From positions 1-37,206 of the forward strand of contig NZ_CALMYY010000041.1 of assembly GCF_937873725.1 (NCBI RefSeq): 37,206 nucleotides of DNA, written 5' to 3'. The notes under the pieces were generated by a model that had not been told where the DNA came from, made no database searches, and worked only from the letters and a program-made list of their open reading frames with translations. Shown one piece after another: positions 1-8,850 of the stretch (position 1 is its first letter; every line of letters starts with the position of its first letter). Position numbers and translations under genes: made by a program. The DNA is from an uncultured Dietzia sp. GTDB taxonomy: Bacteria; Actinomycetota; Actinomycetes; Mycobacteriales; Mycobacteriaceae.

Positions 1-366
1 CCCCCCGGGGGAGAACGCCGCCCGGCGCGCGGTCGCCACAGGGGCGGGGTTGGGGCCCGCAAGGAAAAACCTGCGCCCCGGGGGGTTCCCCCCGCCCCCG
101 CCCCCCCCCCGCCACGCCTCGCAGCAGTCCGATTCCAGCCGGATGGCCAGCAGGACCGGAGAGGTCGAGACGTCGGGCGCCGTGAGATAGCCGACCGGCG
201 CAGGGGCGGCGCCGGGCCACAGCCTCTCGGCGGCATCGCGGCGGGCACGGTGGGCGGCGAGCTCCCGTCGCACCGCCGCTCGGATCCCGGCGTCGGCGCC
301 GGCGAGCACGAGACCGTAGCCGTAGACGGCGGCGTCCTCGGCCGCGAGCCCGGGCGGCGTGGTCAC
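1..366 (-). CDS. DUF4439 ferritin-like protein, 3' part missing at window edge
   Basis: Reading the minus strand from a GTG at 366-364 gives an open frame that runs off the window. It begins MTTPPGLAAEDAAVYGYGLV and continues with HRARRDAAERLW and ESDCCEAWR. An early YGYG helix, an HRxRRD motif and a later Cys/Trp-containing helix are typical of DUF4439, a small alpha-helical ferritin-like family of unknown function found beside rimP in Mycobacteriales (M. tuberculosis Rv2844 position). The start overlaps the stop of the upstream lipoprotein gene as GTGA, so the two are probably translated together. Translation is convincing to about base 110. Beyond that the template is C/G homopolymer and the protein becomes poly-glycine, which I take as bad sequence rather than biology. 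No metal ligands can be assigned. Confidence 0.75.
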   Translation of the reverse strand, partial: MTTPPGLAAEDAAVYGYGLVLAGADAGIRAAVRRELAAHRARRDAAERLWPGAAPAPVGYLTAPDVSTSPVLLAIRLESDCCEAWRGGGGGGGNPPGRRFFLAGPNPAPVATARRAAFSPGG

Positions 367-839
367 GCGAGCACCACCTCGAGCGCCGCGGTGCAGGCCG
401 CCGACACCGAGGCCGCGAGCTCGGAACGGTATCCCCGCGAGGACTCCGCGACCTCCCCGGCGCGTCTGGCGTCGTCGCGCATCCGCGCGCGCACCTGTCC
501 GATGGGCGGGCAGACCGGGGGCGGTCCGGTCTCGGCCGTCCCCTCGGCCGTCCCCTCGGGCGCGAGCCGGCGGATCTCGGCGGACAACCGCTCGGCCTGC
601 GTCCGTCTGGCGTCGGCGATCCGGCGGAGCCGCGCCACGTCCTCCCCGTGGGTGGCGTCCGCGGCGGCGAGCTCCCGCGCATCTCGTTCGGCGGCGTCGG
701 CCAGCTGCTGGAGGGGGTCCGGCTCGTCGGCCGCCCGGGGCGGCGTGCAGCCTCCGGCGGCCACGAGCCCGCCGACGCCGGCGGTCAGGCCGACGAACCG
801 GCGTCGCGACAGGGGAGCGGGGGCGGAAAGGGGCACCAC
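363..839 (-). CDS. Tat-type lipoprotein of unknown function
   Basis: This 158-residue protein begins with a short basic region, the twin-arginine motif SRRRFVG (residues 11-17), a hydrophobic stretch and a lipobox-like AAGGC ending at Cys31. It is therefore probably exported folded by the Tat route and lipid-anchored. The mature part is Ala/Arg/Glu-rich, likely helical or coiled coil, with no recognised catalytic motif. It sits where M. tuberculosis has Rv2843, divergent from rimP and directly upstream of the DUF4439 gene, which it overlaps by 4 nt. Starts are GTG at 839 or the adjacent GTG at 836, with a GGATG-like sequence just upstream. The lipobox has Ala rather than Leu at -3, so lipidation is likely but not certain. 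Confidence 0.7.
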   Translation of the reverse strand: MVPLSAPAPLSRRRFVGLTAGVGGLVAAGGCTPPRAADEPDPLQQLADAAERDARELAAADATHGEDVARLRRIADARRTQAERLSAEIRRLAPEGTAEGTAETGPPPVCPPIGQVRARMRDDARRAGEVAESSRGYRSELAASVSAACTAALEVVLA

Positions 840-879
840 GACATCCTGCCAGGGGGCGGGGCCTGCGGGGTGGAGGCGG

Positions 880-885
880 TACAGT
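880..885 (+). promoter_or_regulatory. candidate -10 box for the rimP-nusA transcript
   Basis: TACAGT, preceded by GG, matches the TANNNT sigma-A -10 consensus. No good -35 is visible. Transcription from here would start near 892, leaving about a 50-nt leader to the preferred rimP start at 944. It overlaps the alternative GTG at 884, which argues against that start. Confidence 0.4.
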
Positions 886-943
886 GATCCGGCCCGACCG
901 CAGACCCGGATCGGGAGTCACCAGTACCGACGCCAGGAGCATC

Positions 944-1489
944 GTGATCGTCCCCGAGCCCGACAGGGCCCACATCAGCAAGACGGTCTCCGACCGTGGT
1001 CTCCAACTCGAGGAGATCCGGGAGGATTCCCGGTCGACCACCTGGCAGGTCGTCGTCGTGGTCGATGGTGACAGGGGGGTCTCGCTCGACGACCTCGCGG
1101 AACTGTCCTCCGCGTTCGACTCCGTCGCGGAGGCCTGGGGCGGGCCCGAACGCGCCGTGACCCTCGAGGTGACCAGCCGCGGGGTGGACGCGCCCCTGGA
1201 GCAGCCGCGGCACTGGCGACGGGCCCGCGGACGCCAGGTCGACGTCTCCTACGTCGACGGCGTCGACGGACCCGCCCGCGGACGGGTCGGCGATCTGGAC
1301 GAGGAGGCCGGTTCGGTGCGGCTCGTCTCGAGGTCGGGTCGTGGGATGCGGGTCGACTCGGTAGCGTTGGAAGACATGGCCCGCGCGGTGATCCGGGTGG
1401 AGTTCCAGCCCGCGCCGGCGGATGAACTCGCCCTCCTCACGGAGCCCGAGAACCCCGGACGTGGCGTGCGAGAAGGAGAGAACAGTTGA
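944..1489 (+). CDS. rimP: ribosome maturation factor RimP
   Basis: RimP binds the free 30S subunit and is needed for its maturation. The 181-residue product has the RimP N-terminal alpha/beta domain ending in the family block [20 protein letters not shown] (SPGxxRPL-type signature), then an SH3-like C-terminal domain with RARGRQVDV and VEFQPAP near the end. GTG 944 is chosen because AGGAG at 935-939 is correctly spaced and the protein then has the usual short tail before the first helix. GTG 884 (GGAGG at 872-876) would add 20 residues. The stop overlaps the TTG start of nusA, so the pair is translationally coupled, as in most bacteria. Confidence 0.93.
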   Translation: MIVPEPDRAHISKTVSDRGLQLEEIREDSRSTTWQVVVVVDGDRGVSLDDLAELSSAFDSVAEAWGGPERAVTLEVTSRGVDAPLEQPRHWRRARGRQVDVSYVDGVDGPARGRVGDLDEEAGSVRLVSRSGRGMRVDSVALEDMARAVIRVEFQPAPADELALLTEPENPGRGVREGENS

Positions 1490-2472
1490 ACATCGACATG
1501 GCGGCCCTGAACATGCTGTCCCAGGAGCGGGAGATCCCGCTCGACGACCTGGTGCGGACGCTGGAGAATGCACTGCTCACCGCGTACAAGCGGACCGAGG
1601 ACGCCCATCGGGTCGCCCGCATCGAGTTGAACCGCAAGGCCGGGACCGTGGCGGTCATGGCCGCCGAGGTCGACGACGAGGGAAACAGGATCGGCGAGTT
1701 CGACGCCACCCCGTCCGACTTCGGGCGGGTTGCCGCGTCGACGGCTCGTCAGATCATCCTCCAGAGGCTCCGCGAGGCCGAGACGGAGCGGATCTACGGC
1801 GACCTGGTCGCGCGCGAGGGGGAGGTGGTCAGCGGCGTCATCCAGTCGGATTCCCGCGCCAACGCCCGCGGAATCGTCGTGGTTCACATCGGACCGGAGA
1901 ACGGGGGAACCGAGGGCACGATCGCGCCGGCCGAGCAGGTGCCGGGCGAGACCTACCGTCACGGCGAGCGCATCAAGTGCCACGTCGTGGGCGTGCACAA
2001 GGGGCCGCACGGCGCCTCGGTCTCCCTCTCCCGCACCCACCCGGACCTGGTCCGCGGGCTGTTCGCGCTCGAGGTCCCCGAGATCGGGGACGGGTCGGTC
2101 CGCATCGCGGCGATCGCGCGCGAGGCCGGGCACCGGACGAAGATCGCCGTCGAGACGACCGTGTCGGGGCTCAACGCCAAGGGGGCGTGCATCGGCCCGA
2201 ACGGGGCTCGCGTCCGAGCGGTGATGGCGGAGTTGAACGACGAGAAGATCGACATCGTGGACTACGACGAGGACCCCACGGTGTTCGTCGGGAACGCGCT
2301 TTCGCCCGCCAAGGTCATCTCCGTGACGGTCGCGGACGCCGACCTCCGGGCTGCCCGCGTGGTGGTCCCGGATTATCAGCTCTCGCTGGCGATCGGGAAG
2401 GAGGGCCAGAACGCCCGCCTGGCCCACCGCCTGACCCAGTGGCGCATCGACATCCACAGTGACGCGGAGTGA
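1486..2472 (+). CDS. nusA: transcription termination/antitermination protein NusA
   Basis: NusA binds RNA polymerase and modulates pausing, termination and antitermination. The 328-residue protein has the N-terminal polymerase-binding domain (1-105), an S1 domain (about 110-182) and two KH domains. KH signatures are visible at GACIGPNG (233-240) and AIGKEGQN (302-309). It ends directly after KH2, as in other actinobacteria, without the acidic repeats of enterobacteria. The start is TTG at 1486, supported by AAGGAG at 1473-1478 and the conserved MNIDMAAL opening. ATG 1498 would cut this conserved start. It follows rimP with a 4-nt overlap, and an inverted repeat lies 8 nt past its stop. Confidence 0.97.
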   Translation: MNIDMAALNMLSQEREIPLDDLVRTLENALLTAYKRTEDAHRVARIELNRKAGTVAVMAAEVDDEGNRIGEFDATPSDFGRVAASTARQIILQRLREAETERIYGDLVAREGEVVSGVIQSDSRANARGIVVVHIGPENGGTEGTIAPAEQVPGETYRHGERIKCHVVGVHKGPHGASVSLSRTHPDLVRGLFALEVPEIGDGSVRIAAIAREAGHRTKIAVETTVSGLNAKGACIGPNGARVRAVMAELNDEKIDIVDYDEDPTVFVGNALSPAKVISVTVADADLRAARVVVPDYQLSLAIGKEGQNARLAHRLTQWRIDIHSDAE

Positions 2473-2480
2473 GTCCCGCC

Positions 2481-2508
2481 GCGCGCCCGACCACGCGGTC
2501 GGGCGCGC
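2481..2508 (+). terminator. 12-bp hairpin after nusA
   Basis: GCGCGCCCGACC and its exact reverse complement flank a 4-nt ACGC loop. No U-run follows, only CGTTAG. It could act as a U-less terminator or an attenuator between nusA and ylxR, because a promoter-like pair lies just downstream. Confidence 0.6.
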
Positions 2509-2510
2509 CG

Positions 2511-2540
2511 TTAGTGCTCACGCCGTGCAGCCTGTAGACT
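2511..2540 (+). promoter_or_regulatory. candidate ylxR promoter
   Basis: TTAGTG (2511-2516), an 18-nt spacer and TAGACT (2535-2540) form a sigma-A-like pair immediately after the nusA hairpin. The predicted start near 2547 leaves roughly 67 nt of leader before ylxR. Confidence 0.5.
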
Positions 2541-2613
2541 GAGCAGTTGTCACAGTGACTTCACGTCCACCCGGCCTCGCCGGGCGGGACGGCGAGATAC
2601 CGAGGCGGCCGAT

Positions 2614-2952
2614 TTGCGGGTGGTCAAGAACCAGCAGGACGGTCACGCCGGAGTGCCGGGTCCGATCAGGACCTGCGTCGGCTGCCGAAGTCGGGATTCA
2701 GATTCCCGGCTACTCCGGATCGTTCACGATCCGGAGACGGCGGCTCTCTTGCCGGACCCCCGCCGTCGGGCGGAGGGACGAGGAGCCTGGGTGCACCGCG
2801 ACCAGCGGTGCATCGCGACAGCACTCGACCGCAGGGCCTTCATCAGGGCCTTGCGCGTCGCCGGGAACGTGTCCCAGGACGCGATCTCGGAGGTGGTCGG
2901 GACTCTCGTCGTCCCGGGCACGAGACCACCCGCCGGCCACAATGGCCGGTAG
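2614..2952 (+). CDS. ylxR: YlxR/RnpM family RNA-binding protein (DUF448)
   Basis: The 112-residue basic protein carries the family signature RTCVGCRSRDS followed by LLRIV, GRGAWVH and RRAFIRALR. YlxR proteins are small RNA-binding proteins encoded between nusA and infB. In Bacillus subtilis the homologue (RnpM) binds the RNase P RNA and modulates its activity. The TTG start at 2614 is supported by GAGG at 2602-2605. The in-frame GTG at 2620 is possible but sits too far from this ribosome-binding site. A 7-bp hairpin occupies the last codons. There is an extra C-terminal tail of about 20 residues with no known motif. Confidence 0.9.
   Translation: MRVVKNQQDGHAGVPGPIRTCVGCRSRDSDSRLLRIVHDPETAALLPDPRRRAEGRGAWVHRDQRCIATALDRRAFIRALRVAGNVSQDAISEVVGTLVVPGTRPPAGHNGR
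2933..2949 (+). terminator. hairpin at the 3' end of ylxR
   Basis: CCGGCCA, a 3-nt loop CAA, and TGGCCGG form a perfect 7-bp hairpin ending directly before the ylxR TAG stop (2950-2952). There is no U-run. It may be a weak terminator or a processing or stability element before infB. Confidence 0.35.
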
Positions 2953-3083
2953 GGGGAGCACAAGAAGAGGAACGGACCAGACACGATGAGAACACCGTGA
3001 AGCTCCAGCGATGAACGTCCATCGAATGTAGACCGAGGTCGCGCGGCCAGCCCTGCCGTGGAGACCTCGCAGTGAGGAGAGCA

Positions 3084-5945
3084 GTGGCAGGCAAGCCCCG
3101 GGTACACGAGCTGGCAAAAGAGTTCGGTATCACCAGTAAAGAACTTCTGACGAAACTCCGCGATCAGGGAGAGTTCGTCAAATCCGCGTCGTCGACACTC
3201 GAGGCCCCGGTCGTCCGGCGCCTCCGCCAGTCGCACGCGCCGGCCGACGGCGGCACCGACGCCGCACCGGCCGCGCCCGCGACGGGTGGATCCAGCGCGC
3301 CGAAGCCCGGCGCGGCGTCCAAGCCGGCTCCCGGCCCCCGTCCGGGGGCGGATCCGCGCAAGGCGGCACCCAAGCCCGCCGCCGAGCGGCCCACCCCGGG
3401 CGCCAGGCCCGCGGCTCCGGCCCCGTCACCGGCGCCGCAGCCCCCCGCGGCCGAGCGGCCCACCCCGGGTGCCAGGCCTGCGGCTCCGGCGCCGACGCCG
3501 ACGCCGCAGCCTGCCGCCGAGCGGCCCGCCCCGGAGGCGGCTCCCGACGCCCCGGCGGCTCCCGCCGCGTCGCGTCCGGCTCCCGGCCCGCGTCCTGCGG
3601 GTCCGAAGCCCGGCCCCAAGGCTCCGCGAGTCGGCAACAACCCGTACTCGAGCGGGACCACTCCTGCGCCGCGTCCGCAGGGCGGCGCCCGCCCGGCACC
3701 CGGCCAGGGCGGTCCCCGTCCCGGGGGTGCCCGTCCGGGCGCGCCTGGTCAGGGCGGTCCCCGTCCGCCGCAGCGTCCGGGTGCCCCGGGTCAGGGCGGT
3801 CCCCGTCCGGCGCCCGGCAACATGCCGCCGCGTCCCAGTCCCGGCCAGATGCCCGGTCAGGTCGCGCGTCCCGCGGCCGGTCGCGGTCGCCCGGGCGGGC
3901 CGGCCGGCCGGCCGGGTGGCGGAGGCTTCCGCCCCGGTGGCGGCGGCGGAACCGGCGCTCCCGCGGCCGGAGGCGGCGGTTTCCGCGGTCGCCCGGGTGG
4001 CGGTGGCGGTAACCGTGGTCGCGGCGGTGCCGCGGGTGCGTTCGGTCGCCCCGGCGGCGCGCCCCGCAGGGGCCGCAAGTCCAAGCGGCAGAAGCGTCAG
4101 GAATATGACTCGATGCGGGCCCCCGAGGTCGGCGGCGTCCGGTTGCCGGATGGTCGCGGCCAGGTCCTGCGCCTCGCGCAGGGTGCCTCGCTGAGCGACT
4201 TCGCGGACAAGATCGACGTCAACCCGTCCCAGCTGGTCCAGGCGCTGTTCAACCTGGGGGAGATGGTCACCGCGACGCAGTCCGTCACCCCGGAGACGCT
4301 GCAGCTCCTCGGCGAGGAGATGGGCTTCAAGGTCCAGGTCGTCAGCCCCGAGGACGAGGACCGTGAGCTGCTCGACTCGTTCGACCTGTCCTTCGGTGAG
4401 GATGAGGGCGGCGAGGACGATCTCGAGATCCGCCCCGCGGTCGTCACCGTGATGGGTCACGTCGACCACGGCAAGACCCGGTTGCTCGACAGCATCCGGT
4501 CCGCCAAGGTCGGCGAGGGTGAGGCCGGTGGCATCACCCAGCACATCGGCGCCTACCAGGTCACGGTTCCGGTCGACGGATACGACCGCACGATCACCTT
4601 CATCGACACCCCCGGTCACGAGGCGTTCACCGCCATGCGTGCCCGCGGTGCCAAGTCGACGGACATCGCGATCATCGTGGTCGCGGCGGACGACGGCGTG
4701 ATGCCGCAGACGGTCGAGGCGATCAACCACGCGCAGGCGGCCGACGTGCCGATCGTGGTGGCGGTCAACAAGATCGACAAGGAGGGTGCGCAGCCCGACA
4801 AGATCCGCGGCCAGATGACCGAGTACGGCCTCGTGCCGGAGGAGTACGGCGGTGACACCATGTTCATCGACATCTCCGCCAAGCAGGGTCTCAACATCGA
4901 TTCGCTGCTCGAGGCCGTCGTCCTCACCGCGGATGCGTCGTTGGACCTCCGGGCCAACCCGGACATGGACGCCCAGGGCGTCGCGATCGAGGCGCACCTC
5001 GACCGTGGCCGCGGCCCTGTCGCGACGGTGCTCATCCAGCGCGGCACCCTGCGGGTCGGCGATTCGATCGTCGCGGGTGACGCGTACGGCCGGGTCCGCC
5101 GGATGGTCGACGAGCACGGCGAGGACGTCAAGGAGGCGACCCCGTCGCGTCCGGTCCAGGTCATCGGCCTGACCAGCGTCTGTGGCGCCGGCGACACCCT
5201 GATGGTCGTCGACGAGGACCGCACGGCCCGGCAGATCGCCGACCGCCGCAACGCGCGCAAGCGCAACGCGATGGCCGCGCGCAGCCGCCGCCGGATCAGC
5301 CTCGAGGACCTGGATTCGCACCTCAAGGAGACGAGCCAGCTCAACCTCATCATCAAGGGCGACAACTCCGGTACGGTCGAGGCCCTCGAAGAGGCCCTCA
5401 TGGGTATCGAGGTCGACGACGAGGTGCAGTTGCGCGTCATCGACCGCGGAGTCGGCGCGGTGACCGAGACCAACGTCAACCTGGCGACGGCTTCCGACGC
5501 CGTGATCATCGGGTTCAACGTCCGAGCCGAGGGCAAGGCCACAGAGCTTGCCAACCGCGAGGGCGTGGACATCCGGTACTACTCGATCATCTACCAGGCG
5601 ATCGACGAGATCGAGAGCGCGCTCAAGGGCATGCTCAAGCCGATCTACGAGGAGAAGAAGCTCGGACAGGCGGAGATCCGCAACATGTTCCGCTCCTCCA
5701 AGGTGGGCAACATCGCGGGCTGCATGGTGCTCGACGGCATCATGCGTCGCAACGCCAAGGCGCGGCTCATCCGCGACGGCAACGTCGTGGTCGAGGAGAT
5801 GACCGTCTCCTCACTGCGCCGCGAGAAGGACGACGCGACAGAGGTCCGCGAGGGCTTCGAGTGTGGCCTGACGGTGACGTACTCCGACATCAAGATCGGC
5901 GACGTCATCGAGACCTACGAGCTCGTCGAGAAGCCGCGCGACTGA
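3084..5945 (+). CDS. infB: translation initiation factor IF-2
   Basis: IF2 is the GTPase that delivers initiator tRNA to the 30S subunit and promotes subunit joining. The 953-residue protein opens with an IF2_N helix module (residues 1-40). It then has a long low-complexity region rich in Pro/Ala and then Gly/Arg (about 50-335), a second IF2_N-like module near 368-420, and the G domain with G1 GHVDHGKT (458-465), DTPGHE and NKID. Domains II-IV follow to the C-terminus. GTG 3084 is chosen because AGGAG (3075-3079) precedes it and [13 protein letters not shown] is the conserved start; GTG 3072 adds only four residues. The low-complexity region contains tandem repeats. Confidence 0.97.
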   Translation: MAGKPRVHELAKEFGITSKELLTKLRDQGEFVKSASSTLEAPVVRRLRQSHAPADGGTDAAPAAPATGGSSAPKPGAASKPAPGPRPGADPRKAAPKPAAERPTPGARPAAPAPSPAPQPPAAERPTPGARPAAPAPTPTPQPAAERPAPEAAPDAPAAPAASRPAPGPRPAGPKPGPKAPRVGNNPYSSGTTPAPRPQGGARPAPGQGGPRPGGARPGAPGQGGPRPPQRPGAPGQGGPRPAPGNMPPRPSPGQMPGQVARPAAGRGRPGGPAGRPGGGGFRPGGGGGTGAPAAGGGGFRGRPGGGGGNRGRGGAAGAFGRPGGAPRRGRKSKRQKRQEYDSMRAPEVGGVRLPDGRGQVLRLAQGASLSDFADKIDVNPSQLVQALFNLGEMVTATQSVTPETLQLLGEEMGFKVQVVSPEDEDRELLDSFDLSFGEDEGGEDDLEIRPAVVTVMGHVDHGKTRLLDSIRSAKVGEGEAGGITQHIGAYQVTVPVDGYDRTITFIDTPGHEAFTAMRARGAKSTDIAIIVVAADDGVMPQTVEAINHAQAADVPIVVAVNKIDKEGAQPDKIRGQMTEYGLVPEEYGGDTMFIDISAKQGLNIDSLLEAVVLTADASLDLRANPDMDAQGVAIEAHLDRGRGPVATVLIQRGTLRVGDSIVAGDAYGRVRRMVDEHGEDVKEATPSRPVQVIGLTSVCGAGDTLMVVDEDRTARQIADRRNARKRNAMAARSRRRISLEDLDSHLKETSQLNLIIKGDNSGTVEALEEALMGIEVDDEVQLRVIDRGVGAVTETNVNLATASDAVIIGFNVRAEGKATELANREGVDIRYYSIIYQAIDEIESALKGMLKPIYEEKKLGQAEIRNMFRSSKVGNIAGCMVLDGIMRRNAKARLIRDGNVVVEEMTVSSLRREKDDATEVREGFECGLTVTYSDIKIGDVIETYELVEKPRD
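3381..3540 (+). repeat. proline/alanine tandem repeat within infB
   Basis: A unit of about 66-69 bp encoding [15 protein letters not shown] plus a spacer occurs at 3381 and 3450, with a degenerate third copy beginning at 3516. It lies in the disordered N-terminal part of IF2, where unit number probably varies between strains. Confidence 0.75.
3702..3808 (+). repeat. GQGGPRP repeat within infB
   Basis: A nearly identical 20-bp core encoding GQGGPRP starts at 3702, 3747 and 3789 (45- and 42-bp spacing). It is followed to about 4085 by RGG-like Gly/Arg-rich sequence. Confidence 0.75.
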
Positions 5946-5962
5946 CGTCGACGGTGACACTA

Positions 5963-6000
5963 GTGGGGGCAGGTTCCGTGGTGCACGGGCCTGCCCCCAC
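5963..6000 (+). terminator. two-tier hairpin terminator after infB
   Basis: An 11-bp stem (GTGGGGGCAGG at 5963-5973 with CCTGCCCCCAC at 5990-6000) encloses a nested 5-bp stem CCGTG/CACGG (5976-5980, 5984-5988) with a 3-nt loop. There is no U-run. It lies 18 nt past the infB stop. Confidence 0.7.
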
Positions 6001-6057
6001 GGCATGCTGGGGAAGAAGCGGTCGCACGGCGACCGCGCCACGTCTAGGAGGATCGCC

Positions 6058-6519
6058 ATGGCCGGTAAGGGACGGGCCGGACGGCTCGGCAAGCGGATCG
6101 GGGAGATCGTCGCGACGGCGATCGAACACGAGATCAAGGATCCGCGTCTGGAGTTCATCACCATCACGGACTCCAGGATCACCGCCGATCTCCGGGTGGC
6201 GACGTTGTACTACACGGTCCGCGGGACGACTCTCGACGAGGAACCCGACCTCGAGGCCGCGGAGGACGCCCTCGCCACGGCCCGGGGACGGCTCCGGACG
6301 ATGGTGGGCAGGCAGACCGGGGTCAAGTTCACCCCCGAGCTGACCTTCGTGCTGGATTCCGTGCCGGATGCGGCGCGCCAGATGGAGGAGTTGCTGGCCA
6401 AGGCCCGCGCGCAGGACGAGATGGTCCGCCGCGTGGCGGAGGGCGCGCGCCCGGCGGGTGACGAGGACCCCTATCGGAGGGACGAGGAGGCGGCGTCACC
6501 GGAGGACGACGACCGGTGA
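6058..6519 (+). CDS. rbfA: 30S ribosome-binding factor RbfA
   Basis: RbfA is a small KH-fold factor that binds the 30S neck and assists 16S rRNA 5'-end maturation. The 153-residue product contains [25 protein letters not shown], the conserved strand [13 protein letters not shown], and [12 protein letters not shown]. The C-terminal 40 residues are acidic and probably disordered. ATG 6058 has a strong AGGAGG at 6046-6051; an upstream ATG at 6004 in the same frame lacks a ribosome-binding site and conserved sequence. The stop overlaps the next start as GTGA. Confidence 0.96.
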   Translation: MAGKGRAGRLGKRIGEIVATAIEHEIKDPRLEFITITDSRITADLRVATLYYTVRGTTLDEEPDLEAAEDALATARGRLRTMVGRQTGVKFTPELTFVLDSVPDAARQMEELLAKARAQDEMVRRVAEGARPAGDEDPYRRDEEAASPEDDDR

Positions 6520-7481
6520 CCGCCCTGGTGGACGCCGGCGGCGCGGCCGAGGTGCTGGCCCGGCACCGCGAGGTGACCGTCCTCTGCCATATCCGGCCCG
6601 ACGCCGACGCCCTCGGCAGCTCCGCGGGTCTGGCCCGGGCGCTGCGTTCGCGGGGCGTCACCGTCCACCACTCCTTCGATCCCGGGATCGTCCCGGACGC
6701 CCTCCGGGTGATCCCGGGCACGGAGCACGTGATCCCGCTGGGTGAGGTGCCCCTGCACCGTGGTCTCGTGGTGACGCTGGACTGCGCCAGCGCGGACCGT
6801 GCCGGTGACTGGACGCCGCTCGCCGACGCCGCCACGGAGGTCCTCGTGGTGGACCATCACGGGTCCAACCCCGGGTTCGGGTCGCACCTCCTCCTGGACC
6901 CGGGCGCGGCGTCGACCGCGTCCCTCGTCCTGGACATCCTCGACGCCGGGCGCTACGAGATCGACGCCGACGTGGCGACGAGCCTCTACGCCGGTCTGGT
7001 GACCGACACCGGCTCCTTCCGCTGGGGCGGTCCGGGCTCTCACGACACGGCCCGGCGCCTGCTCGCCGCGGGCGCGGAGTCGATCGACCTCGGCTTCGCG
7101 TTGCTCGACGCACACCCGTTCTCCTGGCTCCCCGTCCTGGGCGGTCTGCTGGCCTCGGTCCGTCTCGAGGCGTCCGCGGTGGGCGGTCGGGGCGCGGTGT
7201 GGCTGCACGTTCCCCACGCGGTGATCGCGACCGCGGAGGAGGCGGACGTCGAGTCGATCGTGTCGCACCTCCAGGGGGTACGCGAGGCTCACGTGGCGGT
7301 CCTGCTCAAGGAGTTCCGTCCGGGGGAGTGGGCGGTGTCGCTGCGGTCCCGCGGCGGAGCGGTGGACGTCTCGGCCGTGGCCGCGGCCCTGGGCGGTGGC
7401 GGGCACCCCGCGGCGGCCGGGTGCACGATGCGGGGGGGACTCGGCGACGTCTCCGCGAGGCTCCGTGACCTCCTCGGCTGA
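6516..7481 (+). CDS. nrnA: DHH/DHHA1 phosphoesterase (NrnA / CnpB type)
   Basis: The 321-residue protein has the DHH metal-binding motifs [11 protein letters not shown] (25-35) and VDHHGS (D113, H114, H115), and the C-terminal DHHA1 motif [10 protein letters not shown]. Homologues degrade nano-RNAs and pAp. The mycobacterial member at this position (Rv2837c, CnpB) also hydrolyses cyclic di-AMP, so a role in oligoribonucleotide or c-di-AMP turnover is expected. Which substrate dominates cannot be told from the sequence. The start GTG 6516 overlaps the rbfA stop, and the 3' end overlaps the MATE gene by 17 nt. Confidence 0.92.
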   Translation: MTALVDAGGAAEVLARHREVTVLCHIRPDADALGSSAGLARALRSRGVTVHHSFDPGIVPDALRVIPGTEHVIPLGEVPLHRGLVVTLDCASADRAGDWTPLADAATEVLVVDHHGSNPGFGSHLLLDPGAASTASLVLDILDAGRYEIDADVATSLYAGLVTDTGSFRWGGPGSHDTARRLLAAGAESIDLGFALLDAHPFSWLPVLGGLLASVRLEASAVGGRGAVWLHVPHAVIATAEEADVESIVSHLQGVREAHVAVLLKEFRPGEWAVSLRSRGGAVDVSAVAAALGGGGHPAAAGCTMRGGLGDVSARLRDLLG

Positions 7482-8850
7482 GGTGCCCGACGACCGGTCC
7501 GTGGGGGTGGGCCGACTCGGCCGCCGGTTGTGGTCGATCGCGCTGCCCGTCCTTCCCGTGCTCGCCGCCGAGCCGCTCTACCTGCTGGTCGACGGGATCG
7601 TCGTGGGCAGGCAGGGGGCGGGGGACCTCGCGGCGCTGGGCGTCGGTGCGCTCGTGCTCCTGGTGTTGGGCACCCAGATGAACTTCCTCTCGTACGGGAC
7701 CACCGCGCGCGCGGCCCGGCTCCACGGTGCCGGTCGGCGGGCCGACGCGGTGGCCGAGGGCGTCCAGGCCACCTGGATCGCGCTGTCGGTGGGGCTGGTG
7801 GTGGTCGGGACCGTGTCCGCGCTGATGGGGCCGTTGACCCGGGTGCTCGCCGCGGACGCACAGGTGGCCGCGGACGCCTCCGCGTGGCTCCGGGTGGCGG
7901 TGTGGGGCATCCCGTGCATCCTCGTGGCGTCCGCCGGCCACGGCTGGATGCGGGGGGTGCAGCGATTCCGGACGCCGCTGGTGCTGGTCGGGGTGGGGAT
8001 CGGGCTCTCCACCCTGGGGTGCGTGGTCCTGGTCCCGGGGCTCGGCCCCGCCCCCTCCCTCGGCCTGGTGGGCAGCGCGTGGTCCAACCTCGCGGGTCAG
8101 GTGGTCATGGCGGGCGGGTTCCTCGCGGCCCTGGTGCTGGAGCACGAGGGCTCCCTGCGCCCGCGCGTGACCGTGATCGTCAGCCAGCTCCGTCTGGGTG
8201 TCGACCTGGTGATCCGGACGGCGTCCTTCCAGGTGACCTTCGCCGTGGCCACCACCGCGGCCGCCGCGGCCGGGGTCGAGTCGCTCGCGGCCCATCACCT
8301 CGCGCAGCAGATGTGGGCGCTCTACGCCCTCCTCCTGGATTCGGTCGCGATCGCCGCGCAGTCCCTCGTGGGTGCGGCGCTGGGTGCCGGGCTCGCCGCG
8401 CAGGGCAGGGCCCTGGTCCGGGCCGTGGTCCTGTGGTCGCTGGGTCTGGGGGTCGCGCTCGCCCTGCTCACCACCGTGTTCCGCTCCCCGATGTCCGCCC
8501 TGCTCTCGGGCGATGCGCAGGTCGCCGACCGGCTCGTGGTGGCGCTGCTGGGCATGGCCGTCGTGGTGGTGCCCGCCGCCCTGGTCTTCGGCCTCGACGG
8601 CGTCCTCCTGGGGGCGGGCGACGCCGCCTTCCTGCGCACCACCACCGTGCTCGCGGCGCTGCTCGGCTTCCTCCCGGTGCTCCTCGCCACCAGGCACTAC
8701 GGCTGGGGACTCGCCGGCATCTGGTGGGGGATGGGCGCGTTCGTGGCGTTGCGTCTGGTCGCGGTGGCCTCGCGGGTCCGGGGCGACCGGTGGCTGGTGC
8801 TGGGGGCGGAGACGCCGTCCGGGCCCACCCGGGAGCAGGCCACGGCATGA
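7465..8850 (+). CDS. dinF: MATE family efflux transporter, DinF-like
   Basis: This is a 461-residue hydrophobic protein with about 12 predicted membrane helices. It has the MATE hallmark near the start (LPVLPVLAAEPLYLLVDGIVVGRQG) and the matching half-repeat later. Such transporters export cationic or drug-like compounds using ion gradients. M. tuberculosis has DinF (Rv2836c) at the same place. The substrate is unknown. GTG 7465, inside the end of the DHH gene, has GAGG at 7457-7460; GTG 7483 and GTG 7501 are in-frame alternatives. The stop overlaps the next start as ATGA, placing it in one transcription unit with pptH-pptT. Confidence 0.88.
   Translation: MTSSAEVPDDRSVGVGRLGRRLWSIALPVLPVLAAEPLYLLVDGIVVGRQGAGDLAALGVGALVLLVLGTQMNFLSYGTTARAARLHGAGRRADAVAEGVQATWIALSVGLVVVGTVSALMGPLTRVLAADAQVAADASAWLRVAVWGIPCILVASAGHGWMRGVQRFRTPLVLVGVGIGLSTLGCVVLVPGLGPAPSLGLVGSAWSNLAGQVVMAGGFLAALVLEHEGSLRPRVTVIVSQLRLGVDLVIRTASFQVTFAVATTAAAAAGVESLAAHHLAQQMWALYALLLDSVAIAAQSLVGAALGAGLAAQGRALVRAVVLWSLGLGVALALLTTVFRSPMSALLSGDAQVADRLVVALLGMAVVVVPAALVFGLDGVLLGAGDAAFLRTTTVLAALLGFLPVLLATRHYGWGLAGIWWGMGAFVALRLVAVASRVRGDRWLVLGAETPSGPTREQATA

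Noticed and set aside
884..943. Upstream GTG 884 as the rimP start
   Set aside because: It lies inside the likely -10 box TACAGT, and the added 20 residues are not conserved. GTG 944 has a good ribosome-binding site.
3426..5321. Long minus-strand open frame opposite infB
   Set aside because: It mirrors the codon pattern of IF2 in very GC-rich DNA, has Arg/Asp/Val-rich low-information sequence, and no family resemblance.
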